Shown: positions 36,561-45,809, counted from the first letter of the stretch. The stretch: 64,000 bases of DNA from Sarcina sp. DSM 11001 (GCF_900101015.1 NZ_FNFZ01000009.1:84227-148226); one strand, 5' to 3'. Numbers and translations are program-made. Notes: generated by a model from the sequence alone, not told the origin.

Positions 36561-38048
36561 ATGGCAGAATATGGGAAAACGTTAAAGCAGTTAATTGACT
36601 TTTCCAGTGTGAAAATGTATCTGGTTGCGGAAGCAGTCGGATACGATGTTTCATATATCAGCAAATGGTGTAATAAAGGGTATCTCCCCAGCGCAAAGGC
36701 GAGTCCCAAGATCAACAGTACGCTCGCACAGCTCTTGTCCGACGACATTGCCCTGCACTGCGATCTGGATGAGTTCAATCTGTGCTTCAGCACCAACGCG
36801 ACCAGAGATACTCTGGAATCCGTTATCAGGAACATGCTCCAGGACGCCTATGCGAGTTCTGCCAGAAAAGACAGCCGCGATAATTCTTCCAAAGAGAACA
36901 CCACTATAACCGACCAGACCATAAAAGCGCTGATCCACACTGATGAAGTCCGGCGGTTTTTCCGCGAGGATATGCCCGAATGCCTGTATAAGGCCGCTTC
37001 AGCATCAGACAAGCCTCTCGAGATCCTCTGCACGCTTGACCTGTGCCTGTTCCTGGGAAAAACGCTCCCTCATATCACCTTCCCTGAAGACAGGGAGTTT
37101 CATGTAAAGATCGCAGTCAATGAGTCCAGGCTGTATGCGGACTCCGGCGCCCTTCTCCAGAAGCTTTACATGTTCCTGAGCATCCATAACAAGGTATCCT
37201 TTGACCTCTACAGCGATGAAAAGCTTTCCAAGGCCAATGTGATCCTCGTGCAGGACCATCTGGCAGCCATCTGTTCACTGGACAGCGACGGGCGCGCCAT
37301 GTCCATCTTCCGCACCTCTTCACCGGAAATGGTCCGCCATATGTATCACAAGCTGGCGTCACTTTTCAATCACTCAAGGGTCCTGCTCCAGGTCAGCGAC
37401 GCCATCGATTTTCACCGCAAGGGCTACAGGACGGATTTCTACTCCAGAAATAATTTCCAGATTCTCCTCGCCTGCGGATTTGAATATCTTCTTCCGAAAG
37501 AATGCTGGCAGTCCGTCGAGGACACAGCCAGAAAAAAATATAAAAACGAACACATCGCCCTCCTGGTCAGACGCCTTCAGGTCATATGGGAGGAGATTTT
37601 TGAACACGGGAGCATAGACTTCTTTGTTCTCAAGACTGCCATCTTAAGATACATTGAGACCGGCGAGATCATTTTTACCGATATCGTCCACCGTCTGACA
37701 CCGGAGGAAAGAAAGCTGCATCTTCAGAATGTCCTGGAGGTTGCCCGCAAAAATCCCAACATCGTCTTTTACCTGATTGACGATGAAAAATTCCCCGAGA
37801 AAAACCAGCTTGCCTACCTTTCTGTCTTCAACAACCGTCAGAAAGCTTTCCTCAAGAACCCGAACCGGTACCGCTGTGACTACGGGCCCTTCTTTTACTC
37901 CGTCCGTGACAACTTAATGATCAGCAAGATGACGGAGTTTTTTGACAATCTAAGGAAGACCCCCGCCTGTTCCAGGTACGGATACAAGGAGCTGCAGGCA
38001 TTCTATGACAATTACGCGTCCATGATCAACAGGATGATCGACCTGTGA
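36561..38048 (+). CDS. Large HTH-containing protein, putative regulator of the lactate locus
   Basis: A 495-residue protein. Residues 1-70 look like an XRE-type or related helix-turn-helix (KMYLVAEAVGYDVSYISKWC, then a polar linker). The remaining 400 residues are of a domain I do not recognise, rich in Leu and aromatic residues with no membrane segments, and may be a sensor. GGGAGGAG precedes the ATG at 36561; the longer frame from 36486 has no site. It is divergent from the lctP-dehydratase operon across a region with a long inverted repeat. A regulatory role for that operon is inference from position only. Confidence 0.6.
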   Translation: MAEYGKTLKQLIDFSSVKMYLVAEAVGYDVSYISKWCNKGYLPSAKASPKINSTLAQLLSDDIALHCDLDEFNLCFSTNATRDTLESVIRNMLQDAYASSARKDSRDNSSKENTTITDQTIKALIHTDEVRRFFREDMPECLYKAASASDKPLEILCTLDLCLFLGKTLPHITFPEDREFHVKIAVNESRLYADSGALLQKLYMFLSIHNKVSFDLYSDEKLSKANVILVQDHLAAICSLDSDGRAMSIFRTSSPEMVRHMYHKLASLFNHSRVLLQVSDAIDFHRKGYRTDFYSRNNFQILLACGFEYLLPKECWQSVEDTARKKYKNEHIALLVRRLQVIWEEIFEHGSIDFFVLKTAILRYIETGEIIFTDIVHRLTPEERKLHLQNVLEVARKNPNIVFYLIDDEKFPEKNQLAYLSVFNNRQKAFLKNPNRYRCDYGPFFYSVRDNLMISKMTEFFDNLRKTPACSRYGYKELQAFYDNYASMINRMIDL

Positions 38049-38098
38049 CCGGCTCTTTCGGACTGATCAGATGAACAAAAGCATATAAAAACATAAAG

Positions 38099-38143
38099 AA
38101 AGCGGGCAGCATTCTCTTTTCCTGAATTGCCGTCCGCTTTTTC
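38099..38143 (+). terminator. Terminator after the HTH protein
   Basis: AAAGCGGGCAGC (38099-38110) pairs with GCCGTCCGCTTT (38129-38140), with one G-U pair and one mismatch, and ends in TTTTTC. Confidence 0.7.
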
Positions 38144-38344
38144 ATTATTTCATGCAACTTTTGTCATGTCCTGTCATATTCTATCAATTTTTATCCATTC
38201 ACCTGTCTTATCCGTGAATATATAATAAAATTCAATCAGCGGCATTCAGCCGGCTGATTCATCCTGTAAACAAGCGCGGGCTGTACCGGGACCTCCTTTC
38301 GGTAGATGTTCCTGGAAAAAAATGTGTGTATACTATCCTGTCCG

Positions 38345-38500
38345 GTACGCCCGGCTTGTCTTCCAATCTGTTCTGTTTTCCGGTTTATTGATTTCCCAAT
38401 CTGTTTTGTTTCCCGGTCCGTTCTGGTTTCGGTTTATCTGGTTTCCGGTTTATTTGTTTCCCGGTCTGTTCTGGTTTCGGTTTTTTTGTTTCAGTCCATC
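38345..38500. repeat. T-rich degenerate repeat, TTTCCCGGTCTGTTCTGG-type unit
   Basis: Repeated TTTCCCGGTCTGTTCTGGTT, CCGGTTTAT and similar units of about 18 bases. Long frames through it on both strands come from the repeat. Confidence 0.65.
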
Positions 38501-38505
38501 CGGAC

Positions 38506-39093
38506 TCAGCAGAGAAGATTCCAGACTGCATTTTCAATCGCCTGAATATTGTCGTCCGGGTTATCGGAAACCTGGAACATACGGGCCAGATAATAGTCCT
38601 CGTCAAAAGTAAGGCGCATCTGGTACCATGTCGCTCCGCCATGTTTTGATTCCGACAAGCCTTCATTCACAAACCCGAACCTTTCATAATAAGGGATCAT
38701 GTGCTCTTTACAGGCCAGAACCACGCCTTTCCTGCCCGCTTCCTCCGCCTGGCTGATCACTCGCTGCAGCAGCAGGGCGGCCATTCCCTTGTGACGGTAT
38801 TCCGGCATTGTGCACAGGCTGAAGATCATCTGCCAGTCTCCGTTCGGATCATGGACAGACGGATCCGCATACATATTATCTGTCAGGGTTCCCTCTTTTG
38901 TGACCGGGCCTGCGGCATAACAGACCAGCTCATGGAATTCGTCCCTTCCGATCCAGAAATAATCCGGATATACTGACAGCCTGCCCTCGATCCTCTCCTT
39001 TGACGCTGCTTCGGCAGCCGGAAAACAGGTCGCTGCAGCATTGGCGAGTACATCCAGATCCTTCTTTTCCGCCTTCTTTATGTACATATACAT
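38506..39093 (-). CDS. GNAT family N-acetyltransferase
   Basis: A 195-residue acetyl-CoA-dependent transferase of the GNAT fold. The acetyl-CoA loop is at PEYRHKGMAALLLQRVI (residues 107-123, Q/RxxGxA pattern), followed by KEHMIPYYERFGFVNEG, the typical end of the fold. AGGAGG lies 11 bases before the ATG at 39093. The C-terminal extension of 40 residues (EDYYLARMFQ) is outside the core fold. The substrate is unknown. It stands alone. Confidence 0.82.
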   Translation of the reverse strand: MYMYIKKAEKKDLDVLANAAATCFPAAEAASKERIEGRLSVYPDYFWIGRDEFHELVCYAAGPVTKEGTLTDNMYADPSVHDPNGDWQMIFSLCTMPEYRHKGMAALLLQRVISQAEEAGRKGVVLACKEHMIPYYERFGFVNEGLSESKHGGATWYQMRLTFDEDYYLARMFQVSDNPDDNIQAIENAVWNLLC

Positions 39094-39645
39094 ATTGCCA
39101 TGCTCCTCCTTTTTCGCCTTCCCGTTAAATTAAACACAAAGCCTGCTCTGTACATTCGCTGCCGGTCAGTAAATGACCGAAAAATGTACACTCCGTTCAT
39201 TCTGCACTGATGTATCCCCGTCGATCATATAGAACATCACTATAAAATCGCTACATGTTCTATCATAGCAGAGAAGCCCCCGCACTGCATCAGTTTTTTC
39301 CCCGTTCTCCACTCGGAATTCCTTATGCGGAAGCAGAGCACATCGAAGTTCCTCTGGTTTTTTAAATGATCATCAAATTCAAAATATAGAAATGTAATAG
39401 TGGTTTTTTAACTGTAATTTTCACGCATTCGATGATTCAGAAAGTTCGAACCTGCTTGATTTTCTTTTTATGCTTTTTATTATCGTATTCAATTATTCGA
39501 ATATTCGAAAATTTTCTTCAAATTCGATAATTCAATGCGATTCTCAGGCAGTTTTATGTTATAATTCTTCAAATATCTCAAAAAGGATTAATTTTTCAGA
39601 CAAAATCTGTCTTGGCCCGTTCCCCGGGGAGAAAGGAGGTACGCC
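39094..39645. promoter_or_regulatory. AT-rich regulatory region with TTCGAA palindromes
   Basis: From 39487 to 39536 there are nested palindromes: ATTCGAATATTCGAA, and a wider TTCAATTATTCGAA with TTCGATAATTCAA. This arrangement suits autoregulation by the XRE protein at 39646. The remainder (39094-39480) shows no gene. Confidence 0.45.
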
Positions 39646-40833
39646 ATGTCAACGAAAATGCCCATGTCCACAGAATCCGTTCAGGAAGTCGCTTCCATTA
39701 TCGGATCCAACCTCAGAAAACTGATCAGGGAGAACGGGATCACGCAAAAGCATCTGGCTGAGCAGCTCGGGGTCGCCGCCGCCACTATGACAGACTACTG
39801 TAACGGCAAACGTGTACCGCAGGCGACTTTCCTGGTCGAGCTCCGCAAGCATTACGGCGTAGACCTCAACACATTCATGACCTCGGACATCAGCACCCTG
39901 ATCACCTCCTGTACTCCCGTAGAAGAATCTCTCAATGATTCCCTGCAGAATACCTGCCGCAAATACTGCGGTCTGTATTACACCTATTATCTCGACACTT
40001 CAAAATTCAAAGGAAGAGATACGCTGACCCCCGCCATGTCCCTGCTGTTCGGCATTCTGTACATCTACGAGGATCCCTCCATCTTCACGGGTCCCCGCTA
40101 TAACTGCGCCGCAGTCCTGGGATTTACCGGGCTTGAAGAAGCGGATGCTCTCATCCAGTCGCTCAAGGAGTACTCTTCCTCCAAAGAGATCCTCAGCAGG
40201 ATCGAAAAGGACTGTTCTAACAGAGCTTACTACGGGAGCTTCGAAATCTCCCAGGAGCATGTATTCCTCAATATGAGGCATGAGTGTACAGACCGCGCTC
40301 TGGCCATCCTCCACCGTGTAGATAATAACAAAACCGACTATTCCGGCGGGATCGCAACGATCAATTCTATCTCCAAGGGGCGCGAGCGCATGCCTGTCGT
40401 ACAGTTCTTCGGCATTTCCCGCCATCCGATCACCATGTCCCCGGAGGAGATCCAGCACGCCCTTCTTCTCAACTTCCCGACCATCACCGTCGAAGACGAG
40501 GTCGAGGAAATGCTCCGTGTCCTCCGCATGCTGTACGTAAACAACGATGAGGTCCGGCTCTCCTTCTCCCCCGAACAGAAAAAAGCAGTCATACGCTCCA
40601 CCCTCGAACGCGCGGTCCGCAAAAATCTCGAGAGGAACGCCTTCCGCTACGCCAAAATCTCTGAAGAAGATGACGATGCCTGGTACCACTGTATCAAGTC
40701 TTCTGCCGCAGATCCGCATATGGCTTCAGCCAGGGGGTCCGATGACAATCCTCATACTGACGCCGGTCCGCGCACTGATGACGACCCGCGTGCCGATGCC
40801 GGAACTCAGACCGAACCATCCCCCGCACAGTAA
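39646..40833 (+). CDS. XRE-family HTH protein with large C-terminal domain
   Basis: A 395-residue protein. Residues 18-75 form a classic XRE helix-turn-helix (LIRENGITQKHLAEQLGVAA, MTDYCNGKRVP). The next 280 residues are a domain I do not recognise. The last 40 residues are Asp/Pro/Thr-rich and repetitive (DAGPRTDDDP, DAGTQTEPS) and look like products of short-repeat expansion. AAAGGAGGT precedes the ATG. About 100 bases of repeats separate it from the HD-TGS protein on the same strand, and the two are likely co-transcribed. Confidence 0.7.
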   Translation: MSTKMPMSTESVQEVASIIGSNLRKLIRENGITQKHLAEQLGVAAATMTDYCNGKRVPQATFLVELRKHYGVDLNTFMTSDISTLITSCTPVEESLNDSLQNTCRKYCGLYYTYYLDTSKFKGRDTLTPAMSLLFGILYIYEDPSIFTGPRYNCAAVLGFTGLEEADALIQSLKEYSSSKEILSRIEKDCSNRAYYGSFEISQEHVFLNMRHECTDRALAILHRVDNNKTDYSGGIATINSISKGRERMPVVQFFGISRHPITMSPEEIQHALLLNFPTITVEDEVEEMLRVLRMLYVNNDEVRLSFSPEQKKAVIRSTLERAVRKNLERNAFRYAKISEEDDDAWYHCIKSSAADPHMASARGSDDNPHTDAGPRTDDDPRADAGTQTEPSPAQ

Positions 40834-40920
40834 ATAGTCTGCACTATAAACGACCTGCACTGTAAAATGGCTCGTGTCGTAAAATGACCTGCACAGTAAA
40901 CAGCCTGCACAGTAAATGAA
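40834..40920. repeat. Degenerate repeat, CCTGCACAGTAAA-type unit
   Basis: About five copies of a 16-17 bp unit (GCCTGCACAGTAAA and variants) fill the gap between the XRE and HD-TGS genes. Confidence 0.7.
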
Positions 40921-40933
40921 TGGAGGTGACAGC

Positions 40934-42415
40934 ATGCCCTACAAACTGGATGTCACTTACAATGAGATCATGAACCTGTATACTGCCCGTCACAGGGACA
41001 GTGACCGCGAAGGGATCAAACGCGCCTACCAGTACGCCTGCGAAAAGCATGAGGGCGTCAAGCGCGGGTCCGGGGAGCCCTACATCTTTCATCCGATGCG
41101 CGTGGCGAGAATCCTGGCTGAGCAGGGATTTGAGAGTGACTACCTCATGTCCGCGCTCCTGCACGATGTCGTGGAGGACTGCGACGTACCGGTGTCCGAG
41201 ATCCGCAGGCTGTTCGGGGACACAGTGGCAAAGACCGTGGACGCCGTCACAGCCCTGAGCGACCGGGACTTCGGTGAGAACAAACCTTCCAAAAAAAAGC
41301 GCGACTCCCTCTCCGACGTCAAGCTTCAGGAAAATATGACAGTCAAAGCCCTGTACGTCAAAATTGCGGACAGGATCGACAATCTGTCCACGATCTCCGG
41401 TGTAAAAGAAGAAAAACGCATGCCCAAGGCCAAGCACACCCAGGAGATCCTGATCCCCATGGCGGAGCGCGCAAAGGCCTACTACTATGTAGATATCCTC
41501 GAAGACCTCTGTTTCCGCATCGAACATCCCGGACTTGTCGGGCTCATGGAGAAGATCCGGGACCGGATCTGCGCAGAGAACCGCCTGGCAACCGGCAAAT
41601 CTCTCCTGGCCTTTGAAAAGATCTTTGACCACAAGCGAAAAAGCCCTGACAAGATGCTCGAACCTTACCGCAGAAATATCATCGAGTTCCGCCAGCAGGA
41701 CCGCTCCATGGTCAGCCTTTACCGCCAGATCACCAGAGAAATGCGCAATTCCAATGAGCTGGAGCGCATCTTCCGGAAAGACAACTTCGCTTTCTATGAC
41801 CTCTTCCTCATCGTCTCCAACGACCTTGAAGAAGAGGGGACCCCGATCCGTCCCCACGACCTGTTCTTTAAATACTTTGAACTGGCCCTCAGCAAATGCG
41901 GCTTCTACATCGTCGATTATAAAAAGACGACCCACGAGGACTCCACATACTTCCTGCTCGCCGACGAGATGGACAATCTTTACCGTCTCTTCATCCGCAC
42001 ACAGGATGATTATAACCGATACCTGCACGGAGACATCATCGACGACAGTGCCTTCTTCTCCGGCATTGTCAATGAAATCGAACCCCGTGACACCTACCGT
42101 CCCAAGATCAAAGTCTTCCGCGCGGACGGCACAGCCATGATCATCGACAAGGATTCGACCGTCCTGGACTTCGCCTTCCATATCCACTCCGACCTGGGAC
42201 TCCACTTCAAACATGCACACCTAAACGATGACAAGACCTTCCTCCCGGCCTATACCAGACTGAGTGAAGGCGATACAGTCTTCATCATACAGGATGAAAA
42301 TGTGAAGCCCACCTTCTCCTGGTTCAATTACGTCCGGACAAGCCGCGCCACCCACCACCTCGTCCGCTATTTTTACCGCCTTTATGGCTCAGGAAACGAT
42401 GCCCCCTCCGTATGA
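40934..42415 (+). CDS. RelA/SpoT-like protein: HD hydrolase and TGS domains, no clear synthetase
   Basis: A 493-residue protein. Residues 15-190 are an HD domain of the ppGpp-hydrolase type, with FHPMRVARILAEQG and SALLHDVVED holding the metal-binding His and HD pair, and KIADRIDNL downstream. Residues 190-390 do not show the synthetase motifs of RelA/SpoT. Residues 393-465 are TGS-like (PKIKVFRADGTAMII, SEGDTVFIIQD). No ACT domain follows. Long RSH proteins are about 740 aa, so this is a shorter, altered form, perhaps hydrolase only. The ATG at 40934 follows GGAGGTGACAGC. Confidence 0.75.
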   Translation: MPYKLDVTYNEIMNLYTARHRDSDREGIKRAYQYACEKHEGVKRGSGEPYIFHPMRVARILAEQGFESDYLMSALLHDVVEDCDVPVSEIRRLFGDTVAKTVDAVTALSDRDFGENKPSKKKRDSLSDVKLQENMTVKALYVKIADRIDNLSTISGVKEEKRMPKAKHTQEILIPMAERAKAYYYVDILEDLCFRIEHPGLVGLMEKIRDRICAENRLATGKSLLAFEKIFDHKRKSPDKMLEPYRRNIIEFRQQDRSMVSLYRQITREMRNSNELERIFRKDNFAFYDLFLIVSNDLEEEGTPIRPHDLFFKYFELALSKCGFYIVDYKKTTHEDSTYFLLADEMDNLYRLFIRTQDDYNRYLHGDIIDDSAFFSGIVNEIEPRDTYRPKIKVFRADGTAMIIDKDSTVLDFAFHIHSDLGLHFKHAHLNDDKTFLPAYTRLSEGDTVFIIQDENVKPTFSWFNYVRTSRATHHLVRYFYRLYGSGNDAPSV

Positions 42416-42469
42416 CCCTTTCTGACCATTTCCCTGCCCGGCCCCGGGCCGGCCGCTTACTGCCGGGTT

Positions 42470-42600
42470 CAGAGACTGCACAGGAGGGATCGCGCAGGTC
42501 CAGGGATCGCATAAGAAGAATCGCGCAGGTCCAGGAATCGCACAGGAGGGATCGCGCAGGCTTAGAGATTGCACAAGAGGAATCGCGCAGGCTTAGGAAA
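42470..42600. repeat. 31-bp tandem repeat, four copies
   Basis: The unit GAATCGCGCAGG plus about 19 bases (CCAGGAATCGCACAGGAG) repeats four times. It follows the HD-TGS stop and gives rise to false frames on both strands. Confidence 0.8.
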
Positions 42601-42674
42601 TCCGTGAAAAGGAGACAAGGGATGATTCTCCGCCTCCTCCCGCCGAAAGACAGGAGTAGACGGTGAACCATCCC

Positions 42675-42785
42675 TTGTCTCCTTTCAGAGCATCTCTTTT
42701 CAGGCCATCTCTTTTCAGGCCATCTCTTTTCAGGCCTCCCTTTTCAGGCCTCCCTTTTCAGGCCGCTGCTTTTCAAACCATTACT
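42675..42785. repeat. 15-18 bp CTTTTCAGGCC repeat
   Basis: CATCTCTTTTCAGGC and CTCCCTTTTCAGGC units in about seven tandem copies, reaching the stop of the Ldh-type dehydrogenase gene. Confidence 0.8.
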
Positions 42786-43896
42786 TTTCAAACGGGAACT
42801 GATAGGGCAGGTCCAGCCTGTCCCGAAGCTCAATCAGTTCCTTCTGGACAGCCTCTCCGACCGGGACACCCTTCTCTTTCCGGTCGAGCCAGGTGAGGTA
42901 CTCCTTTTCACCGGCGGTATAAATGCGGTTATATCCGGGTGCCTTCTGGGAAGCGCGCAGCGCGCGGCAGATGTCTCCGGCTGTCTTTTTGAAGGTTTCA
43001 AGACCCATAAATGCCTCGGGGTCGACGACAAAGAAGAAATGGCCAAGGTGGTACATCTGAGGGCTCCCGTCACCGCTGACACCGGTGAGGGACTTCATAA
43101 AGCTCCCGCCCGCAAGCGCCGCGGAGAGGATCTCCACGACCGCGGCGTAGCCATAGCCCTTATAGCCGCACATCTCATCACCGGGTCCTCCGCCCAGAGG
43201 TGCCAGAGCAGCCGCGCCGTCCACCAGCGCCTGCAGGATCTCCTCCGAGTCCGTCATCTGTGACCCGTCCCGCGCGACCACCATCCCGGCCGGGGTCGGC
43301 TTGCCCATCCTGGCGTAATACTCGATTTTGCCACGCTGGACAATGGACGTCGCGCAGTCCAGGCAGAAAGGAAACTCCTCGTCCGTCGGGAAACTGAACG
43401 TAAGCGGATTCGTCCCCATCATGTTCTCCACGCCAAAGGTCGGTGCGATCGAAGGCCGGGCGTTTGTTCCCGTGATCCCGAGCAGTCCCTCTTTGGAGGC
43501 CATTCCCGCCCAGTATCCCGCTATGCCGTAGTGGGTGGAGTTGCGGATCGCCCCGCCTGCCATACCGCATGTCTTTGCCTTCCGGATCAGCATTTCCATC
43601 ATCTGATGGCTGGCCACCATTCCCATCCCGTTGTGCGCGTCCATGACAACAGTCGTGGGAGTCTCCCTGAGGATCTCAACCTCAGTGACGGGAAGAAGCG
43701 TCCCCCTGACGATCCTGTCAATATAGATCGGTTTAAACCGGTTGCATCCATGGCTCTCAATACCCCGGCGGTCCGATTCCAGAAGCACATCCGCGCAGAC
43801 CGCGGCGTCCTTCTCCGGCACTCCGTACGCCTTGAAGACATCGATCATAAAATCATTCATCAGTTTCCACGGAACATAAGGCCTGTTCTCTGTCAT
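42781..43896 (-). CDS. Ldh/YlbC-family NAD(P)-dependent dehydrogenase (malate/ureidoglycolate type)
   Basis: A 371-residue oxidoreductase of the malate/L-lactate/ureidoglycolate dehydrogenase family, which is distinct from classical lactate dehydrogenase. Hallmarks are ESHGCNRFKPIYIDRI with the family His, NSTHYGIAGYWAGMA, and TNPLTFSFPTDEEFPFCLD. It oxidises a 2-hydroxyacid with NAD(P). The ATG at 43896 has CAGGAGG upstream; the longer frame to 43932 has none. It lies just upstream of an NCS2 permease on the same strand (reading minus, the permease is upstream), hinting at purine or ureide breakdown. Confidence 0.82.
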   Translation of the reverse strand: MTENRPYVPWKLMNDFMIDVFKAYGVPEKDAAVCADVLLESDRRGIESHGCNRFKPIYIDRIVRGTLLPVTEVEILRETPTTVVMDAHNGMGMVASHQMMEMLIRKAKTCGMAGGAIRNSTHYGIAGYWAGMASKEGLLGITGTNARPSIAPTFGVENMMGTNPLTFSFPTDEEFPFCLDCATSIVQRGKIEYYARMGKPTPAGMVVARDGSQMTDSEEILQALVDGAAALAPLGGGPGDEMCGYKGYGYAAVVEILSAALAGGSFMKSLTGVSGDGSPQMYHLGHFFFVVDPEAFMGLETFKKTAGDICRALRASQKAPGYNRIYTAGEKEYLTWLDRKEKGVPVGEAVQKELIELRDRLDLPYQFPFEK

Positions 43897-44032
43897 TTTA
43901 TTCCTCCTGCTGTACACGCTGCTGTTGCACATGTTCTGTTCTTAGCTGTTACGTTCAATATATCAAAAAACCGGCCTGCCGGAATTCTTTTCAGGATTAT
44001 TACGAAAATCCTTTTTCAAAAACCATTTTATG

Positions 44033-44120
44033 AATTCTACTATTCACAATTCTACTGTTCAAAATTCTGCTGTTCACAATTCTGCTGTTCAGAATCCTGC
44101 TGTTCACAATTCTACTGTTC
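44033..44120. repeat. 15-bp tandem repeat, six copies
   Basis: ATTCTGCTGTTCACA and close variants in strict 15-base register, overlapping the 3' end of the NCS2 permease gene (stop at 44112). Confidence 0.85.
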
Positions 44121-45536
44121 AGAAGCCCTCTCCGGATCCTTCTCCAGGATAATGTTAAGGAAAATCGCGCACAAGCCTGCGGGAACGATTCCGGATCCGC
44201 CGAAGACATAGCCGACCCATGAAGGCAGCATAGCCAGAACATTGGGCGTTGAACCCAGTCCATAGCCGAGTCCGAGCGAAACAGCCACGATCGTCACCTC
44301 GCGGTTGCCAATGCCGTCTTTCGTGATCAGCTGGATACCGCTCACCACGATGGATGCGAACATCATGACTGCCGCCCCGCCGAGCACAGACTGGGGCATC
44401 AGCTGGATGAGTGCGGCAAGCTTGGGGCAGAAACCGCAAAGCACGAGGAAAATCGCTCCCATCGACAGGGCAAACAGGTTGACTATTTTTGTCATTCCTA
44501 CAAGTCCGACATTCTGACTGAAGGACGTGTTTGGAAGAACTCCGAAAAACGCGGCAAAGGTCGACCCGATCCCGTCACAGATGACTCCGCCCGAAAGCTC
44601 CCTGTCCGTAGCCTCACGTCCGAAACCACCCTCCGTGATTCCTGAAAGGTCTCCGATCGTTTCTAATGTCGTCACGACAAACATGATCATAACGGGAATG
44701 ATCACTCTCAGATCAAAAACAGGCTTTACCGGCATCAGTTTCGGCAGGGAGAACCAGGCTGCCGCTGAGACCTTGTCCCACTGAAGGACCCAGGAATGGG
44801 TCAGGACCTGGTCTTCGAATACATAAGTTGTCTCCATGAACAGAGGCAGGATCGCACAGATGATATATCCTATGATAATACCGAACAGGATCGAGGCAGA
44901 TGAAAGAATACCTTTAGTAAAATGTCTGAGAAGGATGATGGAAAACAACACCGCAAAACCGATCAGCAGATTAGTCAGTGAGCCAAAATCCTTATTATTA
45001 TTGCCGCCTCCGAATGAATTGACTCCCACACTGATCAGAGACAGACCTATTGCAGTGACAACTGTACCCGTTACAACACTCGGAAAAAAACGACGCAGAG
45101 GTTTGAGCAGGAATCCGAGGACCATCTCAAAGAGGCCGCCGATCATGCAGGCGCCCAGAATCGCCCCATATCCGATCACGCCTCCTCCCATTGACGCGGC
45201 CGCACCGCTGAAGACCCCGATGAATCCGGAACTGGTGCCCATTACACAGGGAAGCCTGGCCCCGACAGGACCGATGGTCCACATCTGCACCAGTGTTACA
45301 ATCCCTGCTACCAGCATCGCATTCTGGATGACCGGCACCATCAGCCCCGCATCTCCAAGTGAACAGGCACCTCCGACGACAAGGATTGGTGTCAGGTTGC
45401 CGACGAACATCGCAAGAACATGCTGCATTCCCAGGATGATTGCCCGTCCCAGAGGTATGCGGCCTTCCAGCTCATACTCGGAGGTGATTACACTAAGGTT
45501 GTTTTTTTTCTTCCTTTTTGTCTCTGCATTTGCCAT
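44112..45536 (-). CDS. NCS2 family nucleobase:cation symporter
   Basis: A 474-residue membrane transporter of the uracil/xanthine permease (NCS2) family. About 14 hydrophobic segments are seen, with GMQHVLAMFVGNLTPIL near the start and the substrate-site region around FFGVLPNTSFSQNVGL. The N-terminus is basic (KRKKKNN). GGGAGGG lies 9 bases before the ATG. Xanthine, uric acid or uracil are the usual substrates; the adjacent ureidoglycolate-type dehydrogenase slightly favours purines. The last residues are encoded by the 15-bp repeat array, so the C-terminus may vary. Confidence 0.88.
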   Translation of the reverse strand: MANAETKRKKKNNLSVITSEYELEGRIPLGRAIILGMQHVLAMFVGNLTPILVVGGACSLGDAGLMVPVIQNAMLVAGIVTLVQMWTIGPVGARLPCVMGTSSGFIGVFSGAAASMGGGVIGYGAILGACMIGGLFEMVLGFLLKPLRRFFPSVVTGTVVTAIGLSLISVGVNSFGGGNNNKDFGSLTNLLIGFAVLFSIILLRHFTKGILSSASILFGIIIGYIICAILPLFMETTYVFEDQVLTHSWVLQWDKVSAAAWFSLPKLMPVKPVFDLRVIIPVMIMFVVTTLETIGDLSGITEGGFGREATDRELSGGVICDGIGSTFAAFFGVLPNTSFSQNVGLVGMTKIVNLFALSMGAIFLVLCGFCPKLAALIQLMPQSVLGGAAVMMFASIVVSGIQLITKDGIGNREVTIVAVSLGLGYGLGSTPNVLAMLPSWVGYVFGGSGIVPAGLCAIFLNIILEKDPERASEQ

Positions 45537-45643
45537 ACCAGTAACCCTCCCTTCTCATATCCAAATAGCCAAATTAACTTTATCACAATAAAGTCATGAA
45601 AGGAAGAATAAAGTCGCTTTACAGGCAGTCATCAAAAGGCTAT

Positions 45644-45809
45644 AGTTACCGTATATACCCCCTCGAAATTCGAGGCGTTTTTCGCGGGTTTTCCGCGAAA
45701 AACCCGAGTGGAACAGCGTTCGCCCCATTCGGGAAGCGAATTCAGCATGGGCGAACGCAAGTTACTGCATTGCGAAGCAATGATTCCGCCCTTCGAGGGG
45801 GCGAGTAAC
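45644..45809 (+). mobile_element. MITE-like hairpin element, copy 2, with 8-bp target duplication
   Basis: A 166-bp element with ends GTTAC and GTAAC, flanked by AGGCTATA at 45636-45643 and 45810-45817. It contains CTCGAAATTCGAG and GCGTTTTTCGCGG/CCGCGAAAAAC, then a GTTCGCCCCAT/ATGGGCGAAC hairpin, then a CGCCC/GGGCG hairpin. It matches copy 1 in order and loop sequence, with compensating changes in the stems. Confidence 0.75.

Noticed and set aside
42412..42666. An Arg/Ser-rich 84-codon frame after the HD-TGS gene
   Set aside because: Encoded by the 31-bp repeat array, which is open in several frames on both strands.
44033..44120. Regular 15-bp repeats considered as a CRISPR array
   Set aside because: Units are contiguous with no spacers and overlap a coding end. 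The arrays at 49603 and 56150 were rejected for the same reason. No cas genes seen.
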